Of a DNA stretch of 64,000 nucleotides, positions 1 through 12,737 are shown in pieces. Location of the stretch: contig NC_133769.1 of the NCBI RefSeq assembly GCF_003597395.2, positions 46,493,539 to 46,557,538 of the forward strand. Reading direction: 5' to 3'. Position 1 is the stretch's first letter. The number at the start of each line of letters is the position of its first letter. The DNA comes from Chelonoidis abingdonii. Taxonomy: Eukaryota; Chordata; Testudines; Testudinidae. A program made the translations under genes and the position numbers. The notes below the pieces were generated by a model, which was not told where the DNA came from, did not search any database, and saw only the letters and a program-made list of their open reading frames with translations.

Positions 1-22
1 GCAGGAGGCGGGTGGCTGACAG

Positions 23-1317
23 TCACCTCCAGCACCCGGTGTTCCGATGATACAGAGCATGATGGCACTGGAGGCACACCTTGGGCTTGGTGATATGCCC
101 AAGGTGTCCAGAATGACCACTGATGAGGTCTTTGTTCTTGGGCCTGGGTCTCCTGGAAGACTCGGCTGGGCACATCTGAGTCACGGTCCTGTGCATAGGA
201 AGCACTGTCCGTGTGAGATGACACAGATGTGTGTCCAGATGGCCATGGAGGAGCTGAAAAACCCTGGGAAGGGTCTCCATCTCTAGACGATCTCTCTCTG
301 TGCGGTGCCGGAGAGCGGTACCAGGCGCCATACCGGTACTGGGAACGAGATCGGGACCTGTGACCGGAGCGGTGCTGGGAGGTCGACTGGGATCTCGAAG
401 CTCGATGTCTAGAGCGGCTGCGAGAGGCAAGGTGCTGGGAATGGTGCCGGGAGCTAGATCAGTGCCAAGAGTACCGGGCCGGCGAACAGGACGCTGAACA
501 GTGCTGCGAGTGCAACCGGTACCGAGATGGAGAGTGGTGCCGGGACTGGAGAGGCGTCGGGACCAGGATCAGCGATGGGCCCGAGATCGCTGGTGGGACA
601 GAGGATGGTCTCAGCAGGGCAGGCTTGCCGAACGATTGTATAACCCGCACTGGCAGTGCCGGGGGTTGAGGCGGCTCAGATTCCGTCAGCGCGATGAACT
701 CCCTCGCCATGGAAAAGGTCTCCGGCGTGGAGGGAATAGTGAGCTCAACTACAGCATGCGCCGGGGAGCTTTCAGGCACTGGACTCGACGGCCCTTGTAG
801 GACCGGAATCGACAGTGCCGAAGCTGGCGGTGCAGCGGCAGGTGTCGGTGCCGGGCAGTCTGACTTAGGTGGGTGCTCCAACTGTGTGCAGGCAGCACGG
901 AAGCAGTAGGAGTCTTATGTTTCTTAACCCGCGGGGAGAGGGAACGGTGCTGAGCAGACATCTGTGCCGGCGACAGTTGGTGCTGAGAGGCCTTAGCAGT
1001 ACCTTAGCGGAAGAGATGCTTCTGCCTGATGCGGACTGTCTGGTGCTTGGTGCCGAGGGCGGAGGTGTAAGAGCTGCCTCCATCAGGAGCTGTTTGAGAC
1101 GAAAGTCCCACTCCTTCTTCGTCCTGGGCTTGAAGGCCTTACAGATCTGGCACTTATCCGAGAGATGAGATTCTCTGAGGCACTTAAGACAGGAGTCGTG
1201 GGGATCTCCCATTGGCATTGGCCTGTGGCAGGTCGAGCACGATTTGAAGCCCAGGGAACCAGGCATGGGCCCCAGTACCGGGTGCGGGGAAGGGGCTAAT
1301 CCCCAAACCCCTCTCAA
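23..1317 (-). pseudogene. DIRS-like retrotransposon gag remnant, frameshifted
   Basis: Three consecutive minus-strand open stretches (1317-865, 881-459, 430-23) lie in three different frames, so at least two frameshifts break what was one gag-type ORF. The first piece carries a zinc-binding pattern, CSTCHRPMPMGDPHDSCLKC, followed by a His and a further C-x2-C (CQIC). This resembles the gag/LAP2alpha-like proteins of DIRS-group tyrosine-recombinase retrotransposons, which in reptile annotations often appear as lamina-associated polypeptide 2-like genes. The second piece has Pro-rich text with ETFSMAREFIALTESEPPQP. The sequence between about 300 and 560 is a run of CGGGA/CGGTACC-like units that in the minus sense encodes Arg/Ser/His-rich text. 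No reverse transcriptase or recombinase is in view; they would lie left of position 1. The family call is inference from memory of turtle elements. Confidence 0.6.
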
Positions 1318-1660
1318 CTATAAACACTAACTATATTATAGAACGATTAAAACTAACTACAACTATAGAAATTATAACTATATACACAAGGATTAGTAAG
1401 AGAACTACGAGTAGCTAGGGATGTGGAGATCAGCAAAGCCACGCTCCACTGTTCCAACGACCGACACGGGCAGTAAGAAGGAACTGAAGGGCCGTTGGGT
1501 CGGCAGGGGTATATATCCGGCGCCATGGCAGCGCCACTCTAGGGGGCGACCCAGCCAACCCACCGAGTGTTGCTAAGGTAAAAATCTTCCGGAATGTGCA
1601 CGCCAGGCGCACAACCTAATGGGAATGATAGAGCAAGCACTGAAGAAAATAACAACTTCT
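1318..1660 (-). promoter_or_regulatory. 5' leader/promoter part of the DIRS-like element
   Basis: This lies immediately upstream of the gag start in the minus sense. Bases 1318-1390 are an AT-rich imperfect tandem of ACTATA/AACTA units. Bases 1500-1560 hold a GC-rich block with a TATATA box at 1509-1514 (minus sense GGATATATACCCC), suitably placed to start a transcript running leftward into gag. Past 1560 the sequence resembles the far end of the same element (GTTGCTAAGGTAAAAATCTTCC). The right boundary is uncertain. Promoter activity is inferred only. Confidence 0.4.
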
Positions 1661-1915
1661 ATACTGTCCATACCAGCATATATATAACATCATACAAAGG
1701 GTGCAAGCCTTTCAGAAGTGTGCCGATTCTCAGAAACCTGATTAAGGTCACGTCAGTAAACAGAAGGTCTCTTCCTAAGTATAAATAACAAACAGTTTGG
1801 TAAAAAATAAGGTAAAAGTTAAGAAGCTATAAAATAAATAAAATTGCAAGCCCCCCGACGGTGGCGACCAGGCAGTGTGAAAGTGCCACCGAAAATCACT
1901 GACATGCGCCTACAA
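1661..1915. other. AT-rich stretch, no gene seen
   Basis: No coding or RNA gene is visible. Bases 1871-1900 weakly resemble the end of the hAT element at 43444-43738 (shared AGTGCCACCGAAAATCA-like text), so a very degraded fragment of that family is possible. Confidence 0.4.
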
Positions 1916-2274
1916 CGCACGCATCCCAAGGCCACCCTGCTCTATAATCCCCTTACTCCCTCCTCTCCAAGCGAAAATCCAATCTAGAACACTCCTAACA
2001 GAACCGTCCAACCCTACCAGCCCAGTTCTGACCTTTCCAAAATTGCAAATACCTCTGTGAGAAAGGGTACCAACATGGGCAGCAGAAGCTACAGGTTGAG
2101 GCACTGGCCCAAACCCGTAGTTCCAACCAGGGCATTAAGATGGCGTTGAACGCCAGGGGGACTAAGCTCACATGGAAGCCGTTCCATACCCCTAACCATT
2201 TTTGCTGCCATTTTCTGAACCTTTTCCAATTGCAATATACCTTCTTTGAGAAGGGGTGACCACATTGGCATGCA

Positions 2275-2422
2275 GGATAGCTACATGGTTTGAGCACTGG
2301 TCTGCTAAACCCAGGGTTGTGAGTTCAATCCTTGAGGGGGGCATTTAAGGATTGGTCCTGCTTTGAGCAGGGGGTTGGACTAGATGATCTCCTGAGATCA
2401 CTTCTAACCCTAATGATCTATG
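2275..2422 (+). mobile_element. tRNA-derived SINE (tortoise pol III/CryI type)
   Basis: The 5' part is tRNA-like: an A-box-like GGTTTGAGCACTGG near 2290 and a B-box-like GGTTGTGAGTTCAATCC at 2313-2329. It is followed by a body and then the CR1-type 3' tail GGGTTGGACTAGATGATC ending at CTAATGATCTATG. This is the classic turtle/crocodilian SINE layout, in which the SINE borrows a LINE tail for reverse transcription. It is inserted inside an older CR1 copy. Confidence 0.85.
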
Positions 2423-2587
2423 TGGGCATACCAGGGATTTATATAGAAGCAATATGATATTTTTTATCTTATTATCTATCCTGTTCTTAATGATTCCCAA
2501 CTGACTGGATGTTTTCAGGGAACTATCCACAATGATTCCAAGATCTATTTCTTGAGTGGTAACAGCTAATTTAGACCCCATCATTTT

Positions 2588-2631
2588 ATATGTATAGTAT
2601 AGTATATGTATATATATAGTATATGTACATT
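2588..2631. repeat. TA/TATG-rich microsatellite inside CR1
   Basis: An imperfect run of TATATG/TATAG units. It lies where intact CR1 copies have a single TATATGTATAG motif, so it is probably a local slippage expansion of LINE sequence. Confidence 0.6.
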
Positions 2632-2710
2632 GCTCCTTTCTTCTTCTTCTAATCTCCCTGTACATTTCAGCTTTGAAATATTTTGCGTATTGTATTATAG
2701 AAATAACCAC

Positions 2711-3714
2711 ATTAGTCTGGGTGGAATTTAGCTTTGAGCACTAGTGGAGGTCACTAATGTACATAACAGTTTGAAATTAATATCAGAATTTGGGAGATGT
2801 AAATATTTATGATGGTTATCATGATGTCATGTGATATAAACATGTTCATTCACAAAAAATATGCACAGTACTGATACTGTCCACTTAAACACCTTTCAAA
2901 AGGAACAAAAAACTGTTAAAGTATAAATGCATTAAAATATGCAGAACATTTAATAAAGTCCTTTTAGAAGAACACCTAATTAACAACACGGTATTTAGGA
3001 CTTGATTCTCACTTACACGAAGGCCCTTTTACAGAGTTGTGAAAAGGTACCTAAATGTGATCAGTCCCTGACAATCCAATGCAAAACAACTTTAGGGCCA
3101 CTCCCGCTCAGTCAACTCACATAGGAATAAGTCCCTCCTACTGCAGAGCATCTACTCACATGATCCAAGATCTCCCCATATTTGATTTAGTCACTTATGC
3201 TCAAACTATCCCAAAATACTTCAGAGAGTTAATCTCATTGCAAAGTCAAAATAAAAATAATACCAGAGGGAAAGAAAAATTAAGGTGCACTGGAGAAATA
3301 TAGCAAAAGCTAAAACGCCACAGAAATTAGATTTTAACAAAGAACAGACTCGTTAAAAGAACTGTCTCAAACAAATGTCTGTGCTGAGACAAGAGCATCC
3401 AGTCAACAGATTTCTGCCCCATGGAAGGTTATTTGACAAATCTTTTAGCTTTACAGAGTTTCTAATTGCTTATTATAATAGAGTCAACTGCCTCCAGAGC
3501 ACCTCCTTGGAGCCAGGGGTACTTCAGCACTGCCCTGTCTCTGTTTGCTCCTTCTTCAGGACTTAAACTCCACACAGTCCAAAGGAAATTATACATTTCC
3601 CCCTGGGGTCCAGTTTATTCAGTGCTCAGGTCCATTGGCCCTCCAGGCCCCAACCACAGTTCAGTGTCTCTCTTTTGATAATCCAAAATAACACAGCCTT
3701 TCAAAAGCGAAGTA
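2711..3714. other. Intron; no gene. Possible decayed LTR material from 3460
   Basis: No exon with splice sites, and no RNA gene. Bases 3460-3670 are GC-richer and resemble LTR-type sequence (CCTGTCTCTGTTTGCTCC, CCCCTGGGGTCC). The text after the small elements, at 4150-4410, has a similar character, so one older LTR may have been interrupted here. This is a weak impression only. Confidence 0.3.
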
Positions 3715-3722
3715 CAAACTCC

Positions 3723-3845
3723 TAGGGTTGTCAAGTTTGGTTGGAGGAATTCCTGGAGATTTTATCACATGACAGAATCTATTATGCAAGAGTAATCTTT
3801 AATTCCTGGAGACTCCAGGACAATCCTGGAGAGTTGGCAACCCTA
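3723..3845. mobile_element. hAT-type MITE, 123 bp, with 8-bp target duplication
   Basis: Begins TAGGGTTGTCAAG and ends GGCAACCCTA, so the ends are inverted repeats. The centre contains mirrored TTCCTGGAGA/TCCTGGAGA blocks. It is flanked by CAAACTCC (3715-3722) and CAAACTCT (3846-3853), an 8-bp duplication with one mismatch, as expected for hAT transposition. Confidence 0.75.
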
Positions 3846-3934
3846 CAAACTCTCCAAGCCCTCATCCCAGTTTCAGCTGGGCACAGACTGTCTTCTGTCA
3901 GGGTCTGGTTTTCCGCCTCCTGCCTGGAGTCTGT

Positions 3935-4134
3935 AAAAGCAGCAAAGAATCCTGTGGCACCTTATAGACTAACAGATGTTTTGGAGCATGAGCTTTCGTG
4001 GGTGAATACATGCATCCAACAAAGTGGGTATTCACCCATGAAAGTTCATGCTCCAAAATGTCTGTTAGTCTATAAGGTGCCACAGAATTCTTTGCTCGTT
4101 TTACAGATCCAGACTAACATGGCTACCCCACTGA
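3935..4134 (+). mobile_element. Palindromic interspersed repeat, left end truncated, 14-bp flanking duplication
   Basis: The left half (GTGGCACCTTATAGACTAAC near 3955) and the right half (GTTAGTCTATAAGGTGCCAC near 4063) are reverse complements around a short centre near 4015. The right side runs on to ACTAACATGGCTACCCCACT; the matching left terminal text is missing. Flanks: TGCCTGGAGTCTGT (3921-3934) and TGCCTGGAGACTGT (4135-4148), 13 of 14 identical. Confidence 0.8.
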
Positions 4135-4450
4135 TGCCTGGAGACTGTCCTTCTATACAAGTCCTCCCCACTGATGCCTTCCTACCTGCTGACTCAGGGC
4201 CCTGTAGGAGCCTTCATTGTCTTTACATACTCTACAGAGACAGCCACCATTTCCTGCATTTCCCCCTGCCCCGGCGCCACAGCTTTCTGCTGCTCTTATA
4301 CTGGAATCACCTGATTCCTTTCAGAGGGGCTCATTCTGTAATCAGGGCAGGAACTAACCTCCAGCCATTAAGGGGTGAGCCAGTTGGTTGCACTTCCCAT
4401 TTTGTACTGTCTTTATCATTAATAGAGCGTCAATGTAGTTTACATGTGAC

Positions 4451-4537
4451 CTGATTCTGATCTGACACTGGTGTAAATAACTGCCTTCAATGGAGTTACT
4501 CAAGATTTACACCACCAGAGCTGAGATTAGAATCAGG
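4451..4537. repeat. Short palindromic repeat (CTGATTCTGATCT ... type)
   Basis: Starts CTGATTCTGATCTGACACTG and ends GAGATTAGAATCAG with internal GGTGTAAAT and ATTTACACC, so the two halves fold together. Partial relatives occur at 5160-5211, 28320-28400 and 48755-48800. I recognise the type as a dispersed amniote repeat but cannot name it. Confidence 0.6.
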
Positions 4538-6633
<2,096 letters not shown>

Positions 6634-6969
6634 CTACATATTTTTGTCAGCAGGCTAAGGTACTCTTACTACGTAATTAATGACACACTGTCTAGTTCTG
6701 TCTCATGTAGGTTTTAATAATTTTTAACTCTCTGTTATTTTGGAAGCTTGAAAATAGTATTTCTTGCTCCAGTGCTAGCTCCTTTTCCAGTTAGCAAACA
6801 CTGGTATTTTTGCTTCACCTGAAAAATTTGGGAATGTCTAGATCCAGTGTTTTAATTTGGCTCATTCCTAGTTTTCCTTCCTTGTACCAGCCAATCCTTG
6901 CTAGGAAAGGAAGCATGATTCAAGTGGATAATGCATAAAAACGAGACAGAGATGAAGATGCGGAATAGA

Positions 6970-7775
6970 ATTTTTAAAAGTGCTTAAGTGACTGAGGAGC
7001 CTAAGTCCCATATTCAAAAGTGACTTTGGTGCTAAGGTCTCACTGAAAGTCAATGAGATTTAGATTCTTAAATGCCTATTGTGACAAAGTTCCTCCTCTA
7101 CCTTGGTGGGTCCTGCGCTTCTTGGCAGATTTGCTCACCTCAGTGATCTTCCCCACAGTCTGGGTCAACTCCTCCGGTGTCTGATCAGGAGTTGGGAGGT
7201 TTGGGGGGAACCCGGGCCCGCCCTCTACTCCGGGTTCCAGCCCAGGGCCCTGTTGATCGCAGCTGTCTATAGTACCTCCTGTAACAGCTGCATAACAGCT
7301 ACAACTCCCTGGGCTACTTCCCCATGGCCTCCTCCAAACACCTTCTTTTTCCTCACCACAGGATTTCTCCTGATGTCTATAATGCTGGTCTCCTCATATC
7401 CTCCAGCAGACACTCTCTCACTCTCAGCCTCCTTACCTTCTTGCTTCCCAGTCCTCACTCGCCACTCCTTCTCCTCTGGCTCCTCCCTGCCTGATGGGGT
7501 GAGTCCTTTTTAACCCAGGTGCCCTGATTAGCCTGCCTGATTGGCGCAGGTGTTCTAATAAGAGCTACTCACTGCCTTTAGAAAGGTCTTAATTGGCTCC
7601 AGGTGCCTTGATTAACCTGGAGCAACTGCCATTTGGTTACCATGGTCCTAGGGATTTGTTTAGCCTGGGGCTAACATACCTGTTTCTCATTACTTTACTG
7701 TAGCCATCTGGCCTTGCCCCATCACAATATGTTGTTTTTTGAAAATAGGACTTAGGTTCCTAAGATGTGGTTTAC
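6970..7775. repeat. Older palindromic CCTAAGT repeat, interrupted by an LTR
   Basis: The left part (6970-7079) reads TTTTTAAAAGTGCTTAAGTG ... GGAGCCTAAGTCCCA and the right part (7727-7772) reads TTTTTTGAAAATAGGACTT, then AGGTTCCTAAG. Together they form the mirror-image layout of a common amniote palindromic repeat. The solo LTR at 7080-7726 separates the halves. Confidence 0.55.
7080..7726 (+). mobile_element. Solo LTR, 647 bp (endogenous retrovirus-like)
   Basis: Starts TGTGACAAAGTTCCTCC and ends GCCCCATCACA, i.e. TG...CA with short inverted ends (TGTGA/TCACA). The body is GC-rich and promoter-like. No internal retroviral genes follow, so this is a solo LTR left by recombination. The target duplication is unclear (CTAT before, ATAT after). 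The stop-free stretch at 7103-7513 is incidental. Confidence 0.6.
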
Positions 7776-8041
7776 ACTACAGACCTTTATCGGTATAACA
7801 ACATCGCTTAAGGGTGTGAAAAATCCACACCCTGAGTGACGTAATTATACTGACCTATTCCCCCCTCCACCCCCTCCCCAGAGACAGCACCATGTCTCCT
7901 ATCGCAATAGCTACCACCTCTTGGGTAGGTGGATTAACTAAGCTGATGGGAGAGCTCTCTTCCATAAGCTTAGAGCATCTTTATTAAAGCACTATGGTGC
8001 CACAGCCACATCAATGTGGCATTTTAAGTGTAGATGTGCCC
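7771..8041. mobile_element. MITE-like element
   Basis: Ends resemble inverted repeats (GTGGTTTACACTACA at the left; TTAAGTGTAGATGTGCCC at the right). The interior holds a hairpin AGGGTGTGAAAAATCCACACCCT-type at about 7813-7836. There is no transposase. Confidence 0.5.
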
Positions 8042-8103
8042 TAAGTTACATATGTGCTTTTCAAAATTTTACCCCTAAGTCTTAGTGAAAATTAATAGAA
8101 CTA

Positions 8104-8397
8104 AGGGTGTATCTCCATAGCGAGTTAATGCACAGCAAGCCAGGGTGTGACTCTATACAGCACACCAGCTTGCCATGCACTTAGTCTCAGTGTGGACCGT
8201 ACTACCATGCACTAAACGTTCCCTAGTGCACTTTGACATACTCTTGTTTCAAATGCACTATGTTAAACTGCACTACAAAACTTTTAGTGCCTAGTAGCAG
8301 GATCTACAAGGTGATTCAGTGTATGGCCAACCAGTGTGCTACAGAATCACACCTTGGCTTGCTCCACACTAACTTACCATATAAAGACTCCCTCAGG
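8104..8397. mobile_element. MITE with about 50-bp terminal inverted repeats
   Basis: The left end AGGGTGTATCTCCATAGCG ... CAAGCCAGGGTGTGACTCT mirrors the right end AGAATCACACCTTGGCTTG ... AAAGACTCCCT. Non-coding. It belongs to the group of turtle MITEs whose ends resemble GGGTNTGTCTACA. Confidence 0.6.
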
Positions 8398-8440
8398 CTC
8401 TGAAGAGAGTTGAAGAGACCTGAAAGTGCTCAACCCTCAT

Positions 8441-8658
8441 GAGGCCAGTTCTACACTAGGAAGACTTTGCTCGTGCCAACTGCAACCCACCCATCCCTGC
8501 TCTGGAGAAACAAACTCCATTAGTAAAAATGCACCTTTGCCAGTTTAACCATATCAAAAGTAGGGCTTTTGCTGGCACAGCGGTGTTGGGCACACATCAC
8601 ACCTCTTCACACCCCCTACTAATGTAGCCAGCCAGCAAAAATTTGCAGTATAGTCCTG
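8441..8658. mobile_element. MITE-like element (GGCCAGTTCTACACTA ... end)
   Basis: The left end GAGGCCAGTTCTACACTAGG and the right end GCAGTATAGTCCTGGTCCTC are roughly inverted. The left end resembles the Harbinger ends at 32041 and 52100. It is non-coding and a candidate non-autonomous derivative. Confidence 0.45.
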
Positions 8659-8937
8659 GTCCTCGGTATTTGATAGCCTCTCTTCTACAACAGCGGTTTC
8701 TCTTACTGCAGCATCCTCTCTGTAGAAGATGCTGGCAGCTGCTTCTGCAGTGGCAAGCTTACAATATTAAACTGAGTCTTGTAAGTGGTTATTGATTTAT
8801 TTGTTCTAACTTCTCATTAACAGGAAAAACTATTATTTACAATCATCTTTCCCAGAAGATTTCCTTAGGGCTGAGATCAGCCCTTCTACATTTTCAGTTG
8901 GGATGCAATTGAGGCTCAAATCATCTTCATATATTCT

Positions 8938-9960
8938 TAGGTTTTAGGCCAGAAGGGATCATTCGATCATCTAGTCTGACGTCCTGTATAGACCACAGAA
9001 TTTCATCCAGTTACTTCTATACTGAGACCAATAACTGATGTTTAACTAAATCACTTCTTCTAAAAGGCATCCAATCTTGATTTGAAGACATCAGAGATGG
9101 CATATCCACCACTTCCCTTAGTAGTTTGCTCCAATGGTGAATCTCCTCACTGTTGTTATGGTTGTGACTTATTTCTATTTTAAAATTGTCTGGGTTTAAT
9201 TTCCAGCCATTGGTTCTTGTTCTACCTTTCTCCACTAGGTTAAAGAGGCCTTTATAACCCAATACTTTATTCTCATGAAGGTACCTTATAAACCATAATC
9301 AAGTCACCTCTCAAGCTCTTTAATCTCTCTCTGTGAGGCTTTTTTTTCAGCCCGCAATGATTTTTCTGACTCTTTTCTGCACCCTCTCTAATTTATGAAA
9401 TGTGGACACTAGAACTGTACACAGTATTCCAGTATCGGGCTCACTAATGCTGTGTAGGGAGGTAAAATCACCACCTTACTCCTACTCAGTGCTCCTGTTT
9501 ATACATCCATAGGTCCCATTAGCCTTCTTTGCCACACCACTGCACTGGCCAATCACATTGAGTTGCTTGTCCACTATAATGGCTAAATCCTTTTCAGAGT
9601 CTCTGCTTTCAGAATACAGTCCCCCATTCAGGAGGTACAGGTTGCATTCTTTGATCCTAGAGGTATGACCTTGCATTTGACTATATTAAAATACAGTGTG
9701 TTTGAATGGACTCAGCTTACCAAGCAACCCAGATCCCTCTGTATGACTGCTCTGCCCTCAAGTTATATACCACTCCACCAATCTTTGTCTCCTCTGCAAA
9801 TGTTATTATCAGTGATTTTATATTTACCTCCAGATCACTGATGAAAATGTTGAACAACATTGGGACTAGAACCCCGCAGAACCCCACTAGAACATACCCA
9901 TTTGATGATGATTTCTCATTGACAACTACTTTCTAAGATCTGTTTGAACCTGCTGGCTCA
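8938..9960 (-). mobile_element. CR1 LINE fragment (ORF2 C-terminus and 3' end)
   Basis: Reverse-oriented. The plus strand begins with the complement of a CR1 3' end (GGCCAGAAGGGATCATTCG). It then gives antisense coding: GLFNLVEKGRTRTNGWKL at about 9245-9190, a degraded stretch including REVVDMPSL near 9115, and NGGLYSESRDSEKDLAIIVD with AKKANGTYGCINRS at 9620-9480. These match the order of motifs in the CR1 reverse transcriptase tail. Several stops and frameshifts; dead copy. The 5' part is missing. Confidence 0.8.
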
Positions 9961-10640
9961 TTACTGGGCACCATTACTTCCCCACTGCAACATCCAGCCA
10001 ATAGAGGGATCCATAACCCCTCCAGCACAAGAAAGGGAAATATTGCTAGAGGGGACCCGGAGGTTGTGTTAGATAAAGAGTAACCAGCTGGAGGCAGCGG
10101 GCTGGGAGTTGGTGGCAAAGAGAAGGCCAGACAGGTTGGGATTTGGGAGCCAGTTTGGAAAGCAGCCTCTTGCTGGCAAAGGGTCAAGTGGCAGTTGTAC
10201 CAGATAGAAACTCAGAAGTATCCTGCAGGGGAGTGTGGAAAGTGAGCATATGGACAGGGCTGACTAAGAGTATAGGTGCTGGACAAGAGGACTGGGCTCT
10301 GGCTGGGGGCTCTTCAGGCCCGTGTGTGACAGCCTGCAGGAGAGCAGTGGCCTGGAATGAGTACCTTTGGCACCAGGCCATAGGGGTCCCACCTCCTTAC
10401 CCCATACTGGACTGTCCTCAGGGGCTGTGTTAGGAACTTAATTTAATGTAACTTAAAGCAATCATTTATTGCACCATTTATTGCTGGCATCCTTCGCTAT
10501 TCCTCAGATGCTGTGCTGATGGAAACACACCAAGGGCTAGAGACTGAAGGGCCTAGTGCATGGAGCTCCTCTAGCACTTGCCGCTAAGCCTATGGTACGC
10601 CCAGAACACTACCAGCCATATAGGGGACTGCTGTTCCACA
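9961..10640. other. GC-richer intronic stretch, no gene recognised
   Basis: Stop-free runs on both strands at 9933-10433 reflect composition. No splice-flanked exon or known motif was found. It may be a decayed repeat I do not recognise. Confidence 0.35.
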
Positions 10641-10647
10641 GCACTCA

Positions 10648-10746
10648 GAGGGTATGTCTACAACACAGCAAAGAAAAACCCACAGCAAACCCAAGTCAGT
10701 TGGCATGGATCAGCTGCAGGTTTTTCTTTGCTGTGTATACATACCC
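10648..10746. mobile_element. Short MITE, nearly perfect palindrome
   Basis: Begins GGGTATGTCTACAACACAG and ends CTGTGTATACATACCC, with AAAGAAAAACC / GGTTTTTCTTTG inside. It folds almost end to end. Longer relatives are seen at 58609-58893 and, truncated, at 16636-16795. Confidence 0.65.
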
Positions 10747-10749
10747 AGA

Positions 10750-12735
10750 GCGACTTCCTGCAGTGGGGCCGGTTACAATAGTCATATGGCCAGAGCTGAT
10801 GAAATACCTCACATACATGCATTACTTTCCATAACTGGACATCTCTGGGCCTAGTTGTCTGGAAGACACATTGCCAACTTAACATTGATAAGTGCAAGTG
10901 ACATAGGAGTTGTAAGTTCAAACAAATTGAAGGTATGTAACTTGCTATAAGGTGGGTCAAGCGGGTAAAGAGACTCAACAAACAGAGGTTGGATCAGGTT
11001 CAATATTGCTACTCCAGTGAGGATAAATAGCATGAAGTCTTGGCTTCAAGTCTATCCTGATAAGGCTAAGGTCAATGTATTGGTTGTGCAGTATGGAGGA
11101 GGAATCTTTGCAGATAAGCAAATGCCTGTGGATTCTTCAATTCCTTGCTTGGTACATTTTTTTCTTGTTCGTTAATAGGACAAAAATTCAGTCAGTGCTG
11201 ATTTAACTGAATGGTTTATTTTAAAATTGTAGGCTTGGGGATATGCTTTTCAGGGGACTTCTGAGCAATAGCTCCATATTTGTAGGCCTCTGACAGCTCA
11301 AGAAAAACCAGAAAGCCTGAAGAGATCCATAGCATATAGGGTACTGAGTCACACTAAATCAGAAGGGCTACGAGATTTTGGGGGATTGGCAATGGGATCC
11401 AGATGTAAACATTTTAATCTTATTTTTGCAAGTCCTGCACAGGTCAGTAGTGATTCCATGTCACTGTTATCCAATGGCTGTTCAATGGCCTATGTGATAT
11501 GATTGCTGTCTCAGTTTGATTTCTAGTGGACACATCAGAAAAACTACTGTCACTTTCGGCAGATTTGCCAGTCTCCACAGAGAGGCCAAGGATGAAATGG
11601 TTGCAGAACCCCCTCCTGGAGATGGTCTCTCCAAACAGGTGTTAAGGCACATAAGTAAAACAGTTTTAGGGGGGATCTTCCACTGCTTACACACATGCTT
11701 TACTACTTCTGAGGAGAAACATTAGTTCAGTCTCTGTTGCTGTCAACCCACTTTCAACTTGACTTGAACAGAGCGTAATGCATTTGAGTCTCTGCACTGA
11801 CATCTCATTTATTTGCTAAATGCTAGCTCTGTTTGGCTCTGAGAACCCATCATGTCAGAGATTGCCACTGTCACTGTGTGCTTTGCAGCTTGCGGTAATA
11901 GATCTGAGGAGTCGTGGTGAATGGTCAACTGCTTGAGCTGTCTGCTCTCACCACTATGCTAGGGTGGCAGGCTGTGGACAGGAGCAGGGAAGGCAGAACA
12001 ACAGAAACAAGGTTTCTAAAGATCTGCCTGTCACTTTTCTGGCTCTCGTTACACTAGTCCAGCTTTTGGATGCACAAGTTTATTCAGGCAGCCTAAGCCC
12101 CATTAGCCTTATGTGCCAGGCCCCCTTGCAGGATTAGGAAAATTTTGGACACTGCTATGGACATGTTTAATTTTAATCTATAAAAATATAGCAGAGCATG
12201 AGACTGTGGAAAACAAGACTGCTGGGTCCTAGATACTTTGAGAGTTTCTTCCTGACACCTTGATGAGAAAGAGGATTTGCACAGGGGTGACCCCAAACAT
12301 ACGGAGGGGAAATCTGGAAGCAAATATATTTGGTAAGTGGCAGAGTGTTTTGGCTTATCAGACAGATAAATATAGAGTCCTCCCACATAAAACTGGCATA
12401 AATATTTCCTGTCAGCCCTTGGAAAGCCCCTGCAAGAGCATGGAAAGGGCAATATTTGTCCTACAATCCTGCCACTGTGCAAGGTAATGCACTACCTAGC
12501 TCACACTGCTACGTACTGTACACATACACGCATATGCCTAGAGGTTGTATTAGTGAATGATGTACAAAGGTCCTTATTCAAAGCCTGCTAAAGTAAACAG
12601 GCATATTTCCTTTGACTTGAGTGGGCTATGGATCTGGCCCTAGAGTTCTAGCTTTTGCTGTTCAAACTGGTGGGGGTGTCTATATATTTAGGGATTTCAT
12701 TAGGCAGGTGATTTGCCACTATGCAGCATAGGGAG
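10750..12735. other. CPED1 intron, no gene recognised
   Basis: Unassigned sequence. A 129-codon minus-strand stop-free run at 12482-12093 has no splice support or known motif, and the plus strand is open over part of the same bases. I see no RNA gene. Confidence 0.4.
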
Positions 12736-12737
12736 GA

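Larger units (their letters stand above)
1920..2710 (-). mobile_element. CR1 LINE reverse-transcriptase fragment, split by a SINE
   Basis: The minus strand encodes pieces of the C-terminal part of CR1 ORF2. One is KLAVTTQEIDLGIIVDSSLK followed by IKNRIDNKIKNIILLLYKSL (about 2600-2400). Beyond a SINE comes PLLKEGILQLEKVQKMAAKM and VRGMERLPCE (2262-2110). These match the CR1 blocks LPVTTQEKDLGVIVDSSLK and LLEKVQRRATKMIRGLEHLPYE in order. Bases 2001-2085 contain a second, more decayed stretch resembling the same LLEKVQ region (WYPFSQRYLQFWK), as if the segment had been duplicated. Frames are broken and nothing is functional. The SINE at 2275-2422 sits between the two main parts. Confidence 0.75.

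Noticed and set aside
7103..7513. 136-codon plus-strand open frame
   Set aside because: Lies wholly inside the solo LTR and has no coding features.
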